DNA from: Agrocybe praecox
Lineage: Eukaryota > Basidiomycota > Agaricomycetes > Agaricales > Agrocybaceae
Direction: 5' to 3'
Length of the DNA: 14,592 nucleotides
Assembly (NCBI GenBank): GCA_964017145.1
Contig: CAXHKQ010000131.1
Coordinates: 1-14,592, forward strand
Shown: piece by piece, positions 1 to 9,219 of the stretch
Layout of the letters: every line of letters begins with the position of its first letter
How positions within the stretch are numbered: the stretch's first letter is position 1
Notes under the pieces: model-generated
What the model was told of the DNA's origin: nothing
Database searches by the model: none
What the model saw: only the letters and a program-made list of their open reading frames with translations
Translations under genes and position numbers: made by a program

Positions 1-420
1 AAAGAAGACAAATGAGCGAACAAAAAAATGTATAGTTTACTCAAATCGGATAACGTTAACTATATTAAATCAAGCATTAAATCGATAGCAAAAATAATAG
101 AAAACTTTATGCTCAATCCATACCAAAATGTCAGCGTCCCGGGTCAAAAATTCAGGAAGATAGACATTGGTGCAAACTATAAATTGAAATAGAATATACT
201 GTGGTTTTCTCTGCCTCTTTGCAAAATCAACGTCAAGACTCGATATCAAACAGAGTAGAATGTAATCAAATCGAACAAAATAAAGTGCAGCTTCCACTGC
301 CACGACTAAAATACCTTTTTTTTCTTGGTTGAACGTTGATTTCATTGTCTGTCTAATTAAAACTAATAAGCAACTTCCAAAGTAGCAAATCGATTCAATC
401 TATTTCTATGTCGCACCCAG
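1..420 (+). other. Intronic DNA upstream of the first visible exon
   Basis: AT-rich sequence with no convincing coding signal. It ends in a pyrimidine-containing stretch and CAG at 418-420, a plausible splice acceptor for the exon starting at 421. I therefore read it as the 3' part of an intron whose upstream exon lies outside the window. The minus-strand open frame of 91 codons here (70-345) has no recognisable features. Confidence 0.5.
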
Positions 421-748
421 ATACGCCCTGCCCACATCCCGCTTCTGCATCGCCATCATCGCCAAGGAGCACAAGGAGACGTTCCTCGAGGCGCTGCTGA
501 ACACCTGCCGCCAATGGTACCAGGAGCGCGACAAGGTGCTGGGCACACCGCCCAGCATCAAGAACGTGGCGCGACCCCGGTTCACCGCCTTCATGGCCTT
601 CCTGACGGAGATGTTCTGCCAGCTGAAGCGGCGCCAGTTGCAGTTGCGCACGCAATGCGATGGGGTGCCACCGCCGCTGGTGCTGCTGACGCTGCTGTCC
701 AAGTGCTGCGAGGACTGCGTGCGGCCGCCGGTGCGATCGCTGTCGGAG
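421..748 (+). CDS. MIF4G/CTIF-like protein, penultimate exon (partial gene)
   Basis: Internal exon between a CAG acceptor (418-420) and a GTAAAT donor (749-754). It starts with one base of a split codon and ends on a codon boundary. It encodes about 109 residues, beginning [19 protein letters not shown] and including [31 protein letters not shown] and [16 protein letters not shown]. The pattern of amphipathic helices (small and Leu-rich faces, an F-x-F-L-x-E-M-F-x-Q-L-K-R helix) resembles HEAT-type MIF4G domains, as in eIF4G, CTIF, PAIP1 and MIF4GD. Proteins of that group act in the cytoplasm as scaffolds that link mRNA caps or RNA-binding proteins to translation factors. Base composition is strongly GC-rich compared with the flanking intron, as expected for a true exon. 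The upstream exons and the start codon are outside the window. The family assignment rests on recalled resemblance and helix pattern, not on an alignment; another HEAT-repeat protein remains possible. Confidence 0.75.
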
Positions 749-1877
749 GTAAATTTGATCTCGCATAGTTGATTCGATGTGACATTTATACTTGCGATTC
801 GAAGCTTTTTCTTCTACCCTATTCCATGATTTGTAACATACACGAAATTGTGCTTCTATTACGTTTTGTTGAAAAATAAGAGTCGATAAAAAAAAATTAT
901 GCAGTTTTGTTCAATAAACATAAAATTCGAAAATATCATTGAAGAAAAGTCTTGCATAAATCCTTTTCATGAGAAAATATTTAAAAAAAACTAAGAAAGA
1001 CCTCTCCGTTCATACTAGTTTAATACACATTAACGTGCACTACATAAATAACAATTGAAGGCTTGCCACTGGACAACGGTTCAATATATTCATTTAGATT
1101 TTTGTATAATCGCAAAATATACATCTCATGCATCACTTTGCCATTTTTCATATTTTTAAACCTTATAATACTCAGTCCATCGAGGAAAACCATGCGAGGA
1201 GTCAAAATAGATGATTTCATAAAAGTCTAAGCAGTGCTCAGCAAGGGCGAGACTTATCGACATAATTTGTTTTATATTTCATGCATTCATGTATCATATC
1301 ATAAGTCTTGAGTTAGCCGCATGCGATTTTATTCAATTCTTTAACTAGCTTCCCTCTTGGTGAACCGTTGAACATTTTGGGAAACATATTGCAGTACAAT
1401 TCCTATACTCGCGATTAGTACTATGTACTATGAGGTGTAACTAATTGTCCATGTAATGAGAATGTTGTTGAGAGATATTCGTTACATACAAAAACCATTT
1501 ATAATTTTCACCTGGGATCCTAAAAAGGCGTATCTTACTGTTACATGTTTTTTTTTTATTTTAGGTTCCCTGGATTTTTTTCGGTTGAAATTCCTTGAAC
1601 TACTGACGTAGAACGACCCAACCATCACTACCGATGTATTTTATTTGTTTCCATATTATGTCAGTTCCAGACATACGATATTCGACAATGTTTTCCGACA
1701 CCAAAATTATATTGCACAAGAATATTTTGAAGGTTCATTGTGCGAATATTGAAAACTGTATCGATTGCATATTGTTCCAAGAAGTCTAAACTATTAAAAA
1801 AATGTGTTTACATTATTTTGACTTCGACTCTACAACGAGTTATAGCCTACCTAGAAGAAGGTGCACGCTCATGGGTA

Positions 1878-2776
1878 TTAACTCTCATCCGCCGTTGGGG
1901 TCTAAATCGACCCTATTTCTCGAATTTTTCAACTTTGAATGACTATAGAACGTAAACGGTTAATCGATACGAGCTGATACTTTGGCTATAAGGTTTTTTG
2001 GAATGCTCTTTCAAAATAAAATATTCATCACCACCGTTAGATGTCGCTAGTGGGATTTACAAAAAAACTTACGAATCCGCCGTTGGGGTCTAAATAGACC
2101 CCAATCGGAAACGACCTGAAATATGCACACATTCGAGTTGCGGTTTTTACACGTGAATGTAGACAAAAAATAATGATATACGTGTGTCAGGATTTTTGCA
2201 ATTGCTACGTGTGGCGGAAGATATGAACAGTACAAGGCAAATTGGTGAATTCTTCATAACCAGAAAATATATACTAAACATTTTTTAATTTTTTTTCCAA
2301 TATTTTTATTATTCATAAAAACGCAGTTGCATTCGAATAGATTAGAGCTAGCACGAGTCTCGCACCCATTAGGGTATTCCATAAGATGCACGCGATGCGA
2401 CAAATTTGAAGCATATGATTGCGCTGCTCGCACACATGACCATTTTAATGTGTGCGAGACTTGTGCTAGCTCTATTCCTTTTCATCAAAATAGTGTTTTT
2501 ATTGACGATAAAAATATTGAAAAAAAAATTAAAAAATGTTTAGTATATATTTCCTGGTTATACAAAAATCACCAATTTGCCTTGAACTGACCATATCTTC
2601 CGCCACAGGTAGCGATTGCAAAAAACCTGACACACGTAAATCATTATTTTTTGTCTTCTTCCACGTGTAAAAACCGCGACTCGAATGTGTGCATATTTCA
2701 GGTAGTTTCCGATTGGGGTCTATTTAGACCCCAACGGCGGATTCGTAAGTTTTTTTGAACGGTGGATGAGAGTTAA
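1878..2776. mobile_element. piggyBac-type (TTAA) non-autonomous element
   Basis: Both ends are TTAA (1878-1881 and 2773-2776), the classic piggyBac target duplication. They are followed inward by terminal inverted repeats: TTAACTCTCATCCGCCGTT on the left against the complement of TTAACTCTCATCCACCGTT on the right, one mismatch in 19. Subterminal GGGGTCTAAAT-type palindromes (GGGGTCTAAATAGACCCC) occur three times, in a form I associate with piggyBac MITEs of insects. No transposase is encoded, so the element would need to be mobilised in trans. Most of its interior is a long foldback palindrome, described separately. The ends are asymmetric: 178 bp lie outside the palindrome on the left but only 15 bp on the right. 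The TTAA and TIR are seen directly; the family name is inferred from them. Confidence 0.75.
2060..2757. repeat. 698-bp foldback palindrome with ~308-bp arms
   Basis: Left arm about 2060-2367, right arm about 2450-2757, spacer of about 80 bp, symmetry centre near 2408. The outermost 53 nt of the arms are perfectly complementary; the first mismatch is at 2113. Farther in, complementarity remains high with scattered substitutions and small indels, down to GAGCTAGCACRAGTCTCGCAC near the spacer. Transcribed as part of the plus-strand intron, it would form a very long RNA hairpin. The 87-codon open frame at 2327-2590 crosses the hairpin's spacer and right arm and is not regarded as a gene. Confidence 0.92.
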
Positions 2777-4149
2777 CCAGTATATGGAGAAATTGTCGAT
2801 CGAATAACAAAATATTCCTAATGAAATTGTTCATACTACATAAGCTGATAAGTATCGGGAGAAATAGGGAAGGACCATCATTTTAGATGAAAACTTATTT
2901 TAATCTTTTGAATCGTTTCATTTTAGCTCGATAACTTTAAATCACACGATATGTATTGTTTTGTTTTATATAATATCGAGGTATCAGCAGCCTTCATGTT
3001 TCATTCTTTCCAAATACTGAATTACTCAAATGACTCAATTATGTTTTCGTCAGGAACTTCCAAATTTAGGTGTCCAGTGCGCGCATTGTCCTTGGTTCCC
3101 AAATGGGAGGTACAGAATAGTTTACAAAATTGCCAAATTTAAATTTGGCTAGGACAGACTTCAGATAACAATATCTCATGACATGTTTTGGCTCCAGCGT
3201 CTCTTCACCTATCATAAATCAGTGCTTCAATAAAACTTTAAATACATTCTTCACCATATGTTAGGATATGTCAAACCGCGATTTACATTAAAGGCAATAT
3301 CTTCCAAACTAATGACAGTACGAGTATGAGATTTTGTACAGCTGGCTGAAAGATGACTATGATCAACAATACATTTATCCATCATCAACTGTTTTTCCAT
3401 CCCAATTGATAATAATAGAATGACTTTTAATGAACCAAACTGCATCATCCTAAACCGGCTTAGTGGAGTTTCCGGCTCAGGGAGGTTTTTTTTCAAGACA
3501 TGATGAAAATTAGAAATAATGGTATACATATGAAACATGAGTTCAACGTGTATTACAATACCATAAACAAAAAAATGATCCCAAGAAACTGTTAACAGTT
3601 GACGCTTCAAGTGAATTCGATAGAAAAATGTGTCGTTGGTCGTTGGATACTTCGATATATGCATTTCACGCAATTTGAAACGAGTTGTAGCGAATCTTGT
3701 ACGTCGGGAATGAAAGAAAATTAGAGAATCGAATTATCTTTTACTTTTAATGAATTCAACTTATGATTTTGTATGAAGAAAACAAATATTTTCCTTTTAA
3801 AAGAGGTTCTGTAAACACAGAAAGTTCGTAAAGTGCTTTCCTTTTCCGTATTAGAAAGTCGTATTCAAGGTTCTCGGGACCAAACAAATGTTCCGGCTTA
3901 AAGAGGATTCCACTATATATAGACATTTTAACTCTCACAGAGCTTTGATCCATGACATGAATAATAAATCAACAAAAAGAGTTTCATAAAAAAACATTTC
4001 AGAAATATAAATTTAAAAAAAGACCAATTGTCTTGAACAAATTAATTGGCATAGCTCAGATTTCCGCCAGTTTCAATGAAATAAAAACAAAATATCAGTA
4101 AAATAATCATATGGTACCGTATTCACATTTTGTTCTCTTTCCATTCCAG

Positions 4150-4374
4150 ATCGAATGCCTCTTCTTCGTGCTCACCTGCATCGGTCGCGATCTCGAGCAA
4201 CATCTACCGCAGCAGCTCGAGGCGCTGCTCGCCTCCGTGCGCGATGCCTTCCTGAACGCCTCCGCCTCGGCGCCCGCCATCCGGCGCACGCTGCTCCAGC
4301 TGATCGAGCTGCAGGCGTCGCGTTGGCAGCTGCCCGGCAACACGGTGCTCTACTACTATCCGTCCAACAAGTAG
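4150..4374 (+). CDS. MIF4G/CTIF-like protein, terminal coding exon
   Basis: Begins directly after the CAG acceptor at 4147-4149 in phase 0 and ends with TAG at 4372-4374. It encodes 74 residues: IECLFFVLTCIGRDLEQHLP, then QQLEALLASVRDAF, then RRTLLQLIELQASRWQLPGN, and ends YYYPSNK. The arrangement of a helix with a C-I-G-R-D-L-E turn, a second amphipathic helix, and a final L-x-x-L-I-E-L-x-A-x-x-W helix closing the protein matches what is known of the C-terminal end of MIF4G domains in CTIF/MIF4GD-type proteins. Joined to the exon at 421-748 it gives an uninterrupted reading frame across the junction (RSLSE / IECLFF). The protein probably acts in cap-dependent translation or mRNA metabolism; that function is inferred from the fold only. 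Confidence 0.78.
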   Translation: MECLFFVLTCIGRDLEQHLPQQLEALLASVRDAFLNASASAPAIRRTLLQLIELQASRWQLPGNTVLYYYPSNK

Positions 4375-4610
4375 ATGCGGAAACCGAAACGAACGAACGA
4401 CGACGAACGACGACGAGCCGTGCGGTGTATGGACGAGTGGGCGTTTTGTGGGTGGGTGGTGCACGAGAGACACTTGATTTGGCGGCATTTCGGAGGGGCA
4501 CAAATCGAGCATTTAATCGTCCAACATCGTCGGATGTGGAACGTCACAGCACGGGCACAGCGACACTAACCCAATTATATTGTAGAAGTTATGCAATTTA
4601 TGTTATCGTA
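4375..4610 (+). other. Proximal 3' untranslated region of the MIF4G-like gene
   Basis: Directly follows the TAG stop. The first stretch keeps a high GC content with CGAACGA/CGACGAACGACG repeats, then becomes AT-rich towards 4610, where a Helitron is inserted. I see no canonical AATAAA before the insertion point, so the 3' end of the transcript either lies inside or beyond the transposon or uses a variant signal. Confidence 0.55.
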
Positions 4611-4678
4611 TCTATATAGATAAAACTGAATTCCGTTTTGTTTGTTTGTCTGTTTGTTTGTAATGCATGGCCGGCTAA

Positions 4679-5400
4679 ACGGCTCAACCGATTGGGCTGA
4701 AAATTTGAGAGTGTGTTCAGGTCGACCCTGAGCGTGTTTGTGCCATAAATTTGTTTTTGTAATTGTTGTTGTGAAGAAGTTGTTCGGTATTAGCATTCGA
4801 ACGGCTGAACCGATCAAGCTTATATTTTGTGGGTGGGTTCCGTTCGAGTCTGAAGTTTTCTAACCAGTGAGTTTGTTTTTGTAATTGTTGTTGTAGTGGT
4901 GTTAGAATTTTGATTCGCTTCGAACAGATGAACGGCTGGACCTATTGGGATGGAATTTTGTGTATAGGTTTCGTACGAGCCCGGACGTGTTCCAGGCATA
5001 CAGTGGTTTTTGTAATTGTTGTTGTAGTGGAGTAATAAAGCTACTCCGCGTACAGCGGAACGGCTGAACCAATCAGACTGAAATTTTGTGGGTGAGTTTC
5101 GGTCGTCCCCAGACGTGCTCCAGCCATATTGTTGTTTTTGTAATTGTTGTTGGAACAAAGTTGTTCGTGATTCGCGTTTGAACGGCTGAACCGATCGGGT
5201 TGATATTTCATGATTGAGTTTCGTTCGAGTCTGACCGTCTCTAAAAACAAACTCACTGCTGTTGTTGTTGGAACAAAGTTGTTCGTGATTCGCGTTTGAA
5301 CGGCTGAACCGATCGGGTTGATATTTTATGATTGGGTTTCGTTCGAGTCTGACCGTCTCTAAGCAGTGAGTTTGTTTTTTGTAAATATTGTTGTAGTTGT
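4679..5400 (+). repeat. Six-copy minisatellite inside the Helitron (~118-131 bp units)
   Basis: Units begin with ACGGCTGAACCGAT or variants at 4679, 4801, 4932, 5060, 5182 and 5300, giving spacings of 122, 131, 128, 122 and 118 bp. Each unit runs on through a GAAATTTTGTG-like stretch, a TTCGTTCGAGTCTGA stretch and a TTTGTTTTTGTAATTGTTGT stretch. Units 5 and 6 are the most alike, suggesting a recent duplication. In unit 5 an 18-bp block (5243-5260) is inverted relative to the same block in unit 6 (5362-5379). Confidence 0.9.
5034..5039 (+). promoter_or_regulatory. Candidate polyadenylation signal AATAAA within the Helitron
   Basis: AATAAA in GGAGTAATAAAGCTACTCC. It is the only canonical hexamer I noticed between the MIF4G-like stop codon (4374) and the mariner element (5737). 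It lies about 660 nt after the stop. Use by the gene is inference; no transcript data are available. Confidence 0.35.
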
Positions 5401-5498
5401 GTTATAGATAGTAATATTTCACTTCTTTACGTGGCTAAACCTTTGCATCGGGACCCACCGGGCGAGCGAAGCGAGCTCTGAAAAGCCCGCCGCAGGCG

Positions 5499-5517
5499 CT
5501 AGCGGCGCAGCCGCTAG
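5499..5517 (+). repeat. Helitron 3' terminal hairpin
   Basis: CTAGCGGC (5499-5506), loop GCA, GCCGCTAG (5510-5517): an 8-bp perfect stem whose last four bases are the terminal CTAG. In Helitrons such a hairpin serves as the termination signal for rolling-circle transfer. Confidence 0.88.
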
Positions 5518-5736
5518 TCAATATATATTTATCAACCAACCCACAAACACACTGAACACTGAAGGGAAGTTATAGCAGCACAAGTAATACTCTAGTCCGG
5601 AACTGCGTCTATGGTGTAATAATAATCATAATTCGACGAGCGTATGGTTTGCTTCCCAGGCTCTCTGGAACCCGCACACGAAGCCCGGCCGCTCGGTCTG
5701 CGCATATGCAAAACTACAATTTTCGCGCGATTTACA
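5518..5736. other. Spacer between Helitron and mariner element
   Basis: AT-rich at first, then mixed composition; no gene or clear signal seen. Removing the Helitron would join the A at 4610 to the T at 5518. Confidence 0.5.
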
Positions 5737-6848
5737 TACAGGGTGACCAGAAATAACCCGGACAACATTTGGGACAGTCTGCCATGGTGGTTACTTATCG
5801 CAGCACATTTTTTTTTGCGTTTGTTGTGTTCTCTAAGAATATATGTATCTGACATTTTCTCAACATCCAGTTAGAAGCGGTCCTTCATAGTTTGGTACGA
5901 TGGCGAAAAAATGAAGTGCTAAAATGGATCTGTTTTAGTGTATTTCAGTGTAAAAAACGAAAATTTGAGATCGCTCGTGAGATCGGAAGGAATCGAGAAT
6001 CGGGGCGGAAAAGCGAAATTTGTGAACATATAATCAAGGCATACAAGCCTCAAAAAGTTCAGCACCTTACTTTTGAAAACAAGCGAGTGAGGCCTCAAAG
6101 GAATAAAAATTATATGTCTGTGCCGCTGCTCGGAAATTTTAGTGTATTTCATTCAAAGACGAAAAAATCCTCAATGTTGAACAACGGCACAATCATAAAA
6201 ACGACTGAAAAATGTACACTGGACGTCCCAGCAACTATGCAGTCTATGAAAATCGTCAAAACCCGCAGTCCGTCACAGTTAGGGCAGGAATTGGCGCCAA
6301 TGTCAAATATGCCTTGTTTTCGTGGAAAAGTGTCTCAAATTCAACCAAGAAGAATCGACCTGACCTTCTTCAGGGCATCATGCTTCCGTGGGCCCATCAG
6401 CACTTTTGCGATGCACTTTAGACATTCCAACAGGACTCAGCGCCGGCCCACTAGGCTAAATTGTAAATGGCGTGAAAAATACGTGATTTTATATCTTCTG
6501 CAGAATGACGCCCTACTCGGCTGATTTTAATCCGATAGATTGCAGTGTGTGGTCAATTTGACGGTCAAGGGCGTGTTCAAAGACACACACAATGTTAGAG
6601 GCCTTGATGCAATCGTTGCGACAGGAGGGGACGTTTATCGCAAAAAAAGGAGCGGCATTTCGCACAAATTTTCGCGGAGCGTTTAGGGCTCTACATCGCC
6701 ACTCAAGGAAGCCACTACGAAACCGACTGGATTTTCAAAAAGCCAAAGGTTGAATTGAAGTTTTTCATTTAAGATGTTGTTATTATTCGTTCAATTGAAG
6801 GAGCTACGCTACAAAACGCTTGTCCGGGTTATTTCTGGTCACCCTGTA
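5737..6848 (+). mobile_element. mariner-family transposon with perfect 27-bp TIRs
   Basis: Flanked by TA on both sides (5737-5738 and 6847-6848), the Tc1/mariner target duplication. The inner termini are exact inverted repeats of 27 bp, reading CAGGGTGACCAGAAATAACC then CGGACAA on the left (5739-5765) and its complement on the right (6820-6846). The element is 1,108 bp without the TAs, close to the usual 1.3 kb for mariners but somewhat short. The interior carries a decayed transposase in the plus orientation. Intact termini mean it could still be a substrate for a related active transposase. Confidence 0.9.
5900..6750 (+). pseudogene. Decayed mariner transposase
   Basis: Fragments in order match the mariner plan. 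There is an HTH-like stretch KFEIAREIGRNRESGRKSEI; KAYKPQKVQHLTFENKRVRP near 6040-6100; then FKDEKILNVEQRHN with the first catalytic Asp at 6158-6160; then NPQSVTVRAGIG and LPWAHQHF near 6260-6405; then FQQDSAPAH with the second Asp at 6434-6436. The two Asp codons share a frame and are 92 codons apart, close to the spacing in Mos1 (93). A DFNPIDCSVWS motif with the third Asp (6523-6525) is in another frame, so a frameshift and small deletion lie between. Nonsense codons interrupt the main frame: TGA just before 6212, TAG at 6419-6421 and TAG at 6452-6454. The gene is non-functional. Open frames in this stretch (for example 5892-6524) mix real fragments with out-of-frame translation. Confidence 0.85.
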
Positions 6849-9117
6849 GATACACTACCCATCATGTAACACGACGCGTGATGGAGCGTTACCCAATAAC
6901 ACATACACCATGCTATGCTGCTGCTAACATTGCGCGATGTTGTGACTGTGTGCGTCTGCGTAAATTGTGTGAGCAGTCGTGCGCCGGCGATTGGCGGATG
7001 TGTTCTACATTGGCCACCGCGCACACGACGCTAAACCATAAACAATCAATCGATACCGTATAATGCTACACTATAGTATGTTGAACATGATATGTAATTT
7101 AATCGGAAGACGTAATAAAATGCACAAAATGTACTGGCCAGTATAGGCAGCACTGCTTCACGTGTTTGTTCATATTTTCTGTGGTCAACTATGTGTGCGC
7201 ATATGCAGCGTTGCGTGAAATGGTCTCGATGCGGTTTTTCAGTTTTCACGGAAGCGAACGGGGTTTTTTTGCACACGTATTGTAGACTAATATGCGGTGT
7301 GATGATGAATGTACGAGTACCGCCCTGGATGACACTGCGGCAGCACTTCGCACTCGGCAAAATGAGCGCGTTTAACAATCAATTAATCAAATGGAAAACC
7401 TACCATTTGAATTGAATTCAAGTATCGTGACTTACAACCATATATCGCTTATTTGTGCCGTGTATTGCACCTGGATAAAAAGGCGCCCGCAGCCATCAGC
7501 ACGAATGTAGCGATAAAACGCATAGTCGAGGAAGCGAGCATCGTAAACGTGCGTGCATAATCGCGTTTTTGCGGCGAAAACCGAAAAATGCGTGAACAAT
7601 ATGGTGAGCGATGTGCCTAGGCGACTGCGTTAATCGCTCTCAGCGCTTAGCTTATTGTTGAGCATAGATCAACATTGAACATTGAAATGCGCAGGGGGCG
7701 GATGTTCGAGCGTGCGTTTTTGCGCCGTGCGTGTGTGTGACCGACTTGGAGCGCAGCAGGGTGATTCGAATATGCTAAATGCGAAGATATGCTCGTTTTA
7801 TGTTGCACTGCATTTCAATTTCCACACAAGCGCAGCACCCTGCTCGCAAAATTATCCAACAAACGCTTTTCGCACCTTTGCGTGCACGAACAAAACGCAC
7901 GCCAACCGACCGCAGTCAGCAGTCAGCAGAGCCGACAGCTTCGTCGTCGTCGTCGTAATTTTCAGTTCCTCGTTGCGCTTCGGCGCATCATACCGCATCG
8001 TCCATACCGCCGATGTGTTGCGAATTTGAGCGCATTTATGTAACATGCGCGCGCATCGACAGCCGACATAGGCGCTCGGCTATACATGCAATTATGACTT
8101 GCGTGCGTATTGTTGGTATGTCGAATGCGAGTGTGTGTGCATGATTTTGGCCAAACACCTCGTGTCTGTGTGTGTGCGAGCGCGCGAACGGAAAGAACAC
8201 TCACCAACGTGAGCATACACATGAAACATGAAAGTGCAAGTTGCATGGAAAACGTTCAGTTTAATTGCCCGCCAATTTTATGCTATCGCATATCGCATCG
8301 TACAATGTGCATAGCATAGCGCTTTGGTATCACACAAACTACATGGGCAGATAAGTTTTGCGACAAATGTTGTAACCGAACTGTCATCAGTTTGGAAGTA
8401 ATTGCCTTTAGTGTAACTCGCTGTTCGAATTATTATCCTTACATATGGAGAAGAAGGTATTTTAAGTCTTGAGAGCACTGTTTTCTGATAAGTAGAAGGA
8501 CTGCTGTAGCAAAATATGTCTCGAAAAATGGTTATCTGGGACCTGCTAGCCAAAATAAAATTTGACAATTTTTTAATCTATTCTGTACCGACCATTTGGG
8601 CTCCGAAGTCTATGCGCGCAATGGACGCCTAAATTTTGTAGTTCCTGACAGTACCATCAATAAGTCCACCAAATAATTTCGGAATTCGGAAAGCATGGAA
8701 CTTAGAGATTGCTGATACTCGGAAGTTATAAAAACATATCTTTAAATTTCTTGCATACGTTTTTGGGCTTGCGGATAGGCTGCCGGAAAAATTACTAATA
8801 CTTTTTTAATGTGATCGGGTGGTTGTAGAACCGCTGATTTAATGCTATCGAGCTAAAACAATAAACTATGCAAAAGACTAAAAACAAGTGTTCATCAAAA
8901 ATGTCGTTCCTTCATACTTTGTCCCTGGACATCTCAGCCCATGTAGTACAGCATACAGCATACAGGCGTTCGCCGCCACATGCACCGTTGGCCGTGTTGG
9001 ATACACATTCGGATATGAACGATATTCAACCAGCAGCAGTGTAATACCCCCGACTTGAGGTGCGTGTTTTCGCACCCGTTCGCGCCCAAACAGCAGAGCT
9101 CGGCGGAGCGTGCTCTC
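6849..9117. other. Intergenic region, probably upstream regulatory DNA of the repeat-protein gene
   Basis: No open frame with recognisable motifs or sustained coding character on either strand. From about 7440 to 8230 the GC content rises, with many CG/GC and GT-alternating stretches, a GTCGTCGTCGTCGTC run near 7940 and the 12-bp palindrome ATGCGCGCGCAT (8045-8056). The rest is AT-rich. A TATA-like GATAAAAAGG at 7474-7483 is followed by CATCAGC near 7494, but the spacing is too short for a convincing core promoter. Confidence 0.5.
8103..8192. repeat. GT/GC alternating purine-pyrimidine tract
   Basis: Closely spaced runs such as GAGTGTGTGTGCATG and TCTGTGTGTGTGCGAGCGCGCG, just downstream of the palindrome ATGCGCGCGCAT (8045-8056). 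Alternating GT/GC runs are prone to the left-handed helix form and to length variation. No function can be read from them. Confidence 0.5.
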
Positions 9118-9156
9118 TATATAAGTACGGCGATGCGCAGCCAACAGCAATTCAGT
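9118..9156 (+). promoter_or_regulatory. Core promoter: TATA box and TCAGT initiator
   Basis: TATATAAG at 9118-9125, then TTCAGTGC with the arthropod initiator consensus TCAGT at 9152-9156, about 34-36 bp downstream. That is slightly longer than the usual ~30. The implied 5' untranslated region (about 9154-9219) is short and has no upstream ATG before the MKSP start codon. Strong TATA/Inr promoters are common for insect cuticle genes with stage-specific expression, which fits the downstream product. Confidence 0.7.
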
Positions 9157-9219
9157 GCAATACTTTCATTCGACACACACGGGTCAGTGAGATACCACAC
9201 CACACGGACCAGAGCCACA

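Larger units (their letters stand above)
749..4149 (+). other. 3.4-kb phase-0 intron of the MIF4G-like gene
   Basis: Donor GTAAAT at 749 and acceptor TTCCATTCCAG ending at 4149. Both flanking exons meet at a codon boundary, so the frame is preserved. The intron is AT-rich and shows no other coding sequence that I can support. Between 1878 and 2776 it holds a TTAA-flanked transposon with a long palindrome. In 749-1877 and 2777-4149 I see only AT-rich unique-looking sequence; a 140-codon minus-strand open frame at 3251-3673 has no motif and is not called. Confidence 0.8.
4611..5517 (+). mobile_element. Non-autonomous Helitron, complete ends (907 bp)
   Basis: The left end starts TCTATATAGATAAAACTGAA (TC at 4611-4612) directly after A at 4610. 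The right end is a hairpin followed by CTAG (5514-5517) directly before T at 5518. These are the Helitron rules: 5' TC, a 3' hairpin with CTRR, insertion between A and T without target duplication. The sequence before the end, GGGCGAGCGAAGCGAGC, is typical of insect Helitron 3' regions. The interior is filled by six copies of a minisatellite carrying ACGGCTGAACCGAT. There is no Rep/helicase coding sequence, so a trans-acting Helitron transposase would be needed. Both termini obey the rules at once, which makes the call strong. The element interrupts the 3' flank of the MIF4G-like gene 236 bp after its stop codon. Confidence 0.88.

Noticed and set aside
2327..2590. 87-codon plus-strand open frame with several Cys (CTRC, CETC)
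   Set aside because: It lies across the spacer and right arm of the palindrome; the two Cys pairs fall at or near its spacer and do not match a piggyBac C-terminal zinc domain that I recognise.
3251..3673. 140-codon minus-strand open frame in the intron
   Set aside because: No motif, no codon bias resembling the neighbouring exons, AT-rich; most likely chance.
4679..5400. CRISPR-like or satellite array
   Set aside because: Units of about 120 bp are homologous throughout, without unique spacers, and are bounded by Helitron ends in a eukaryotic genome.
5892..6524. 210-codon open frame as an intact gene
   Set aside because: It only joins in-frame and out-of-frame pieces of a decayed mariner transposase; the catalytic motifs fall in other frames.
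7474..7500. TATA-like GATAAAAAGG followed by CATCAGC as a second promoter
   Set aside because: Spacing of about 22 bp is too short and no coding sequence follows; kept only as a weak note in the intergenic entry.
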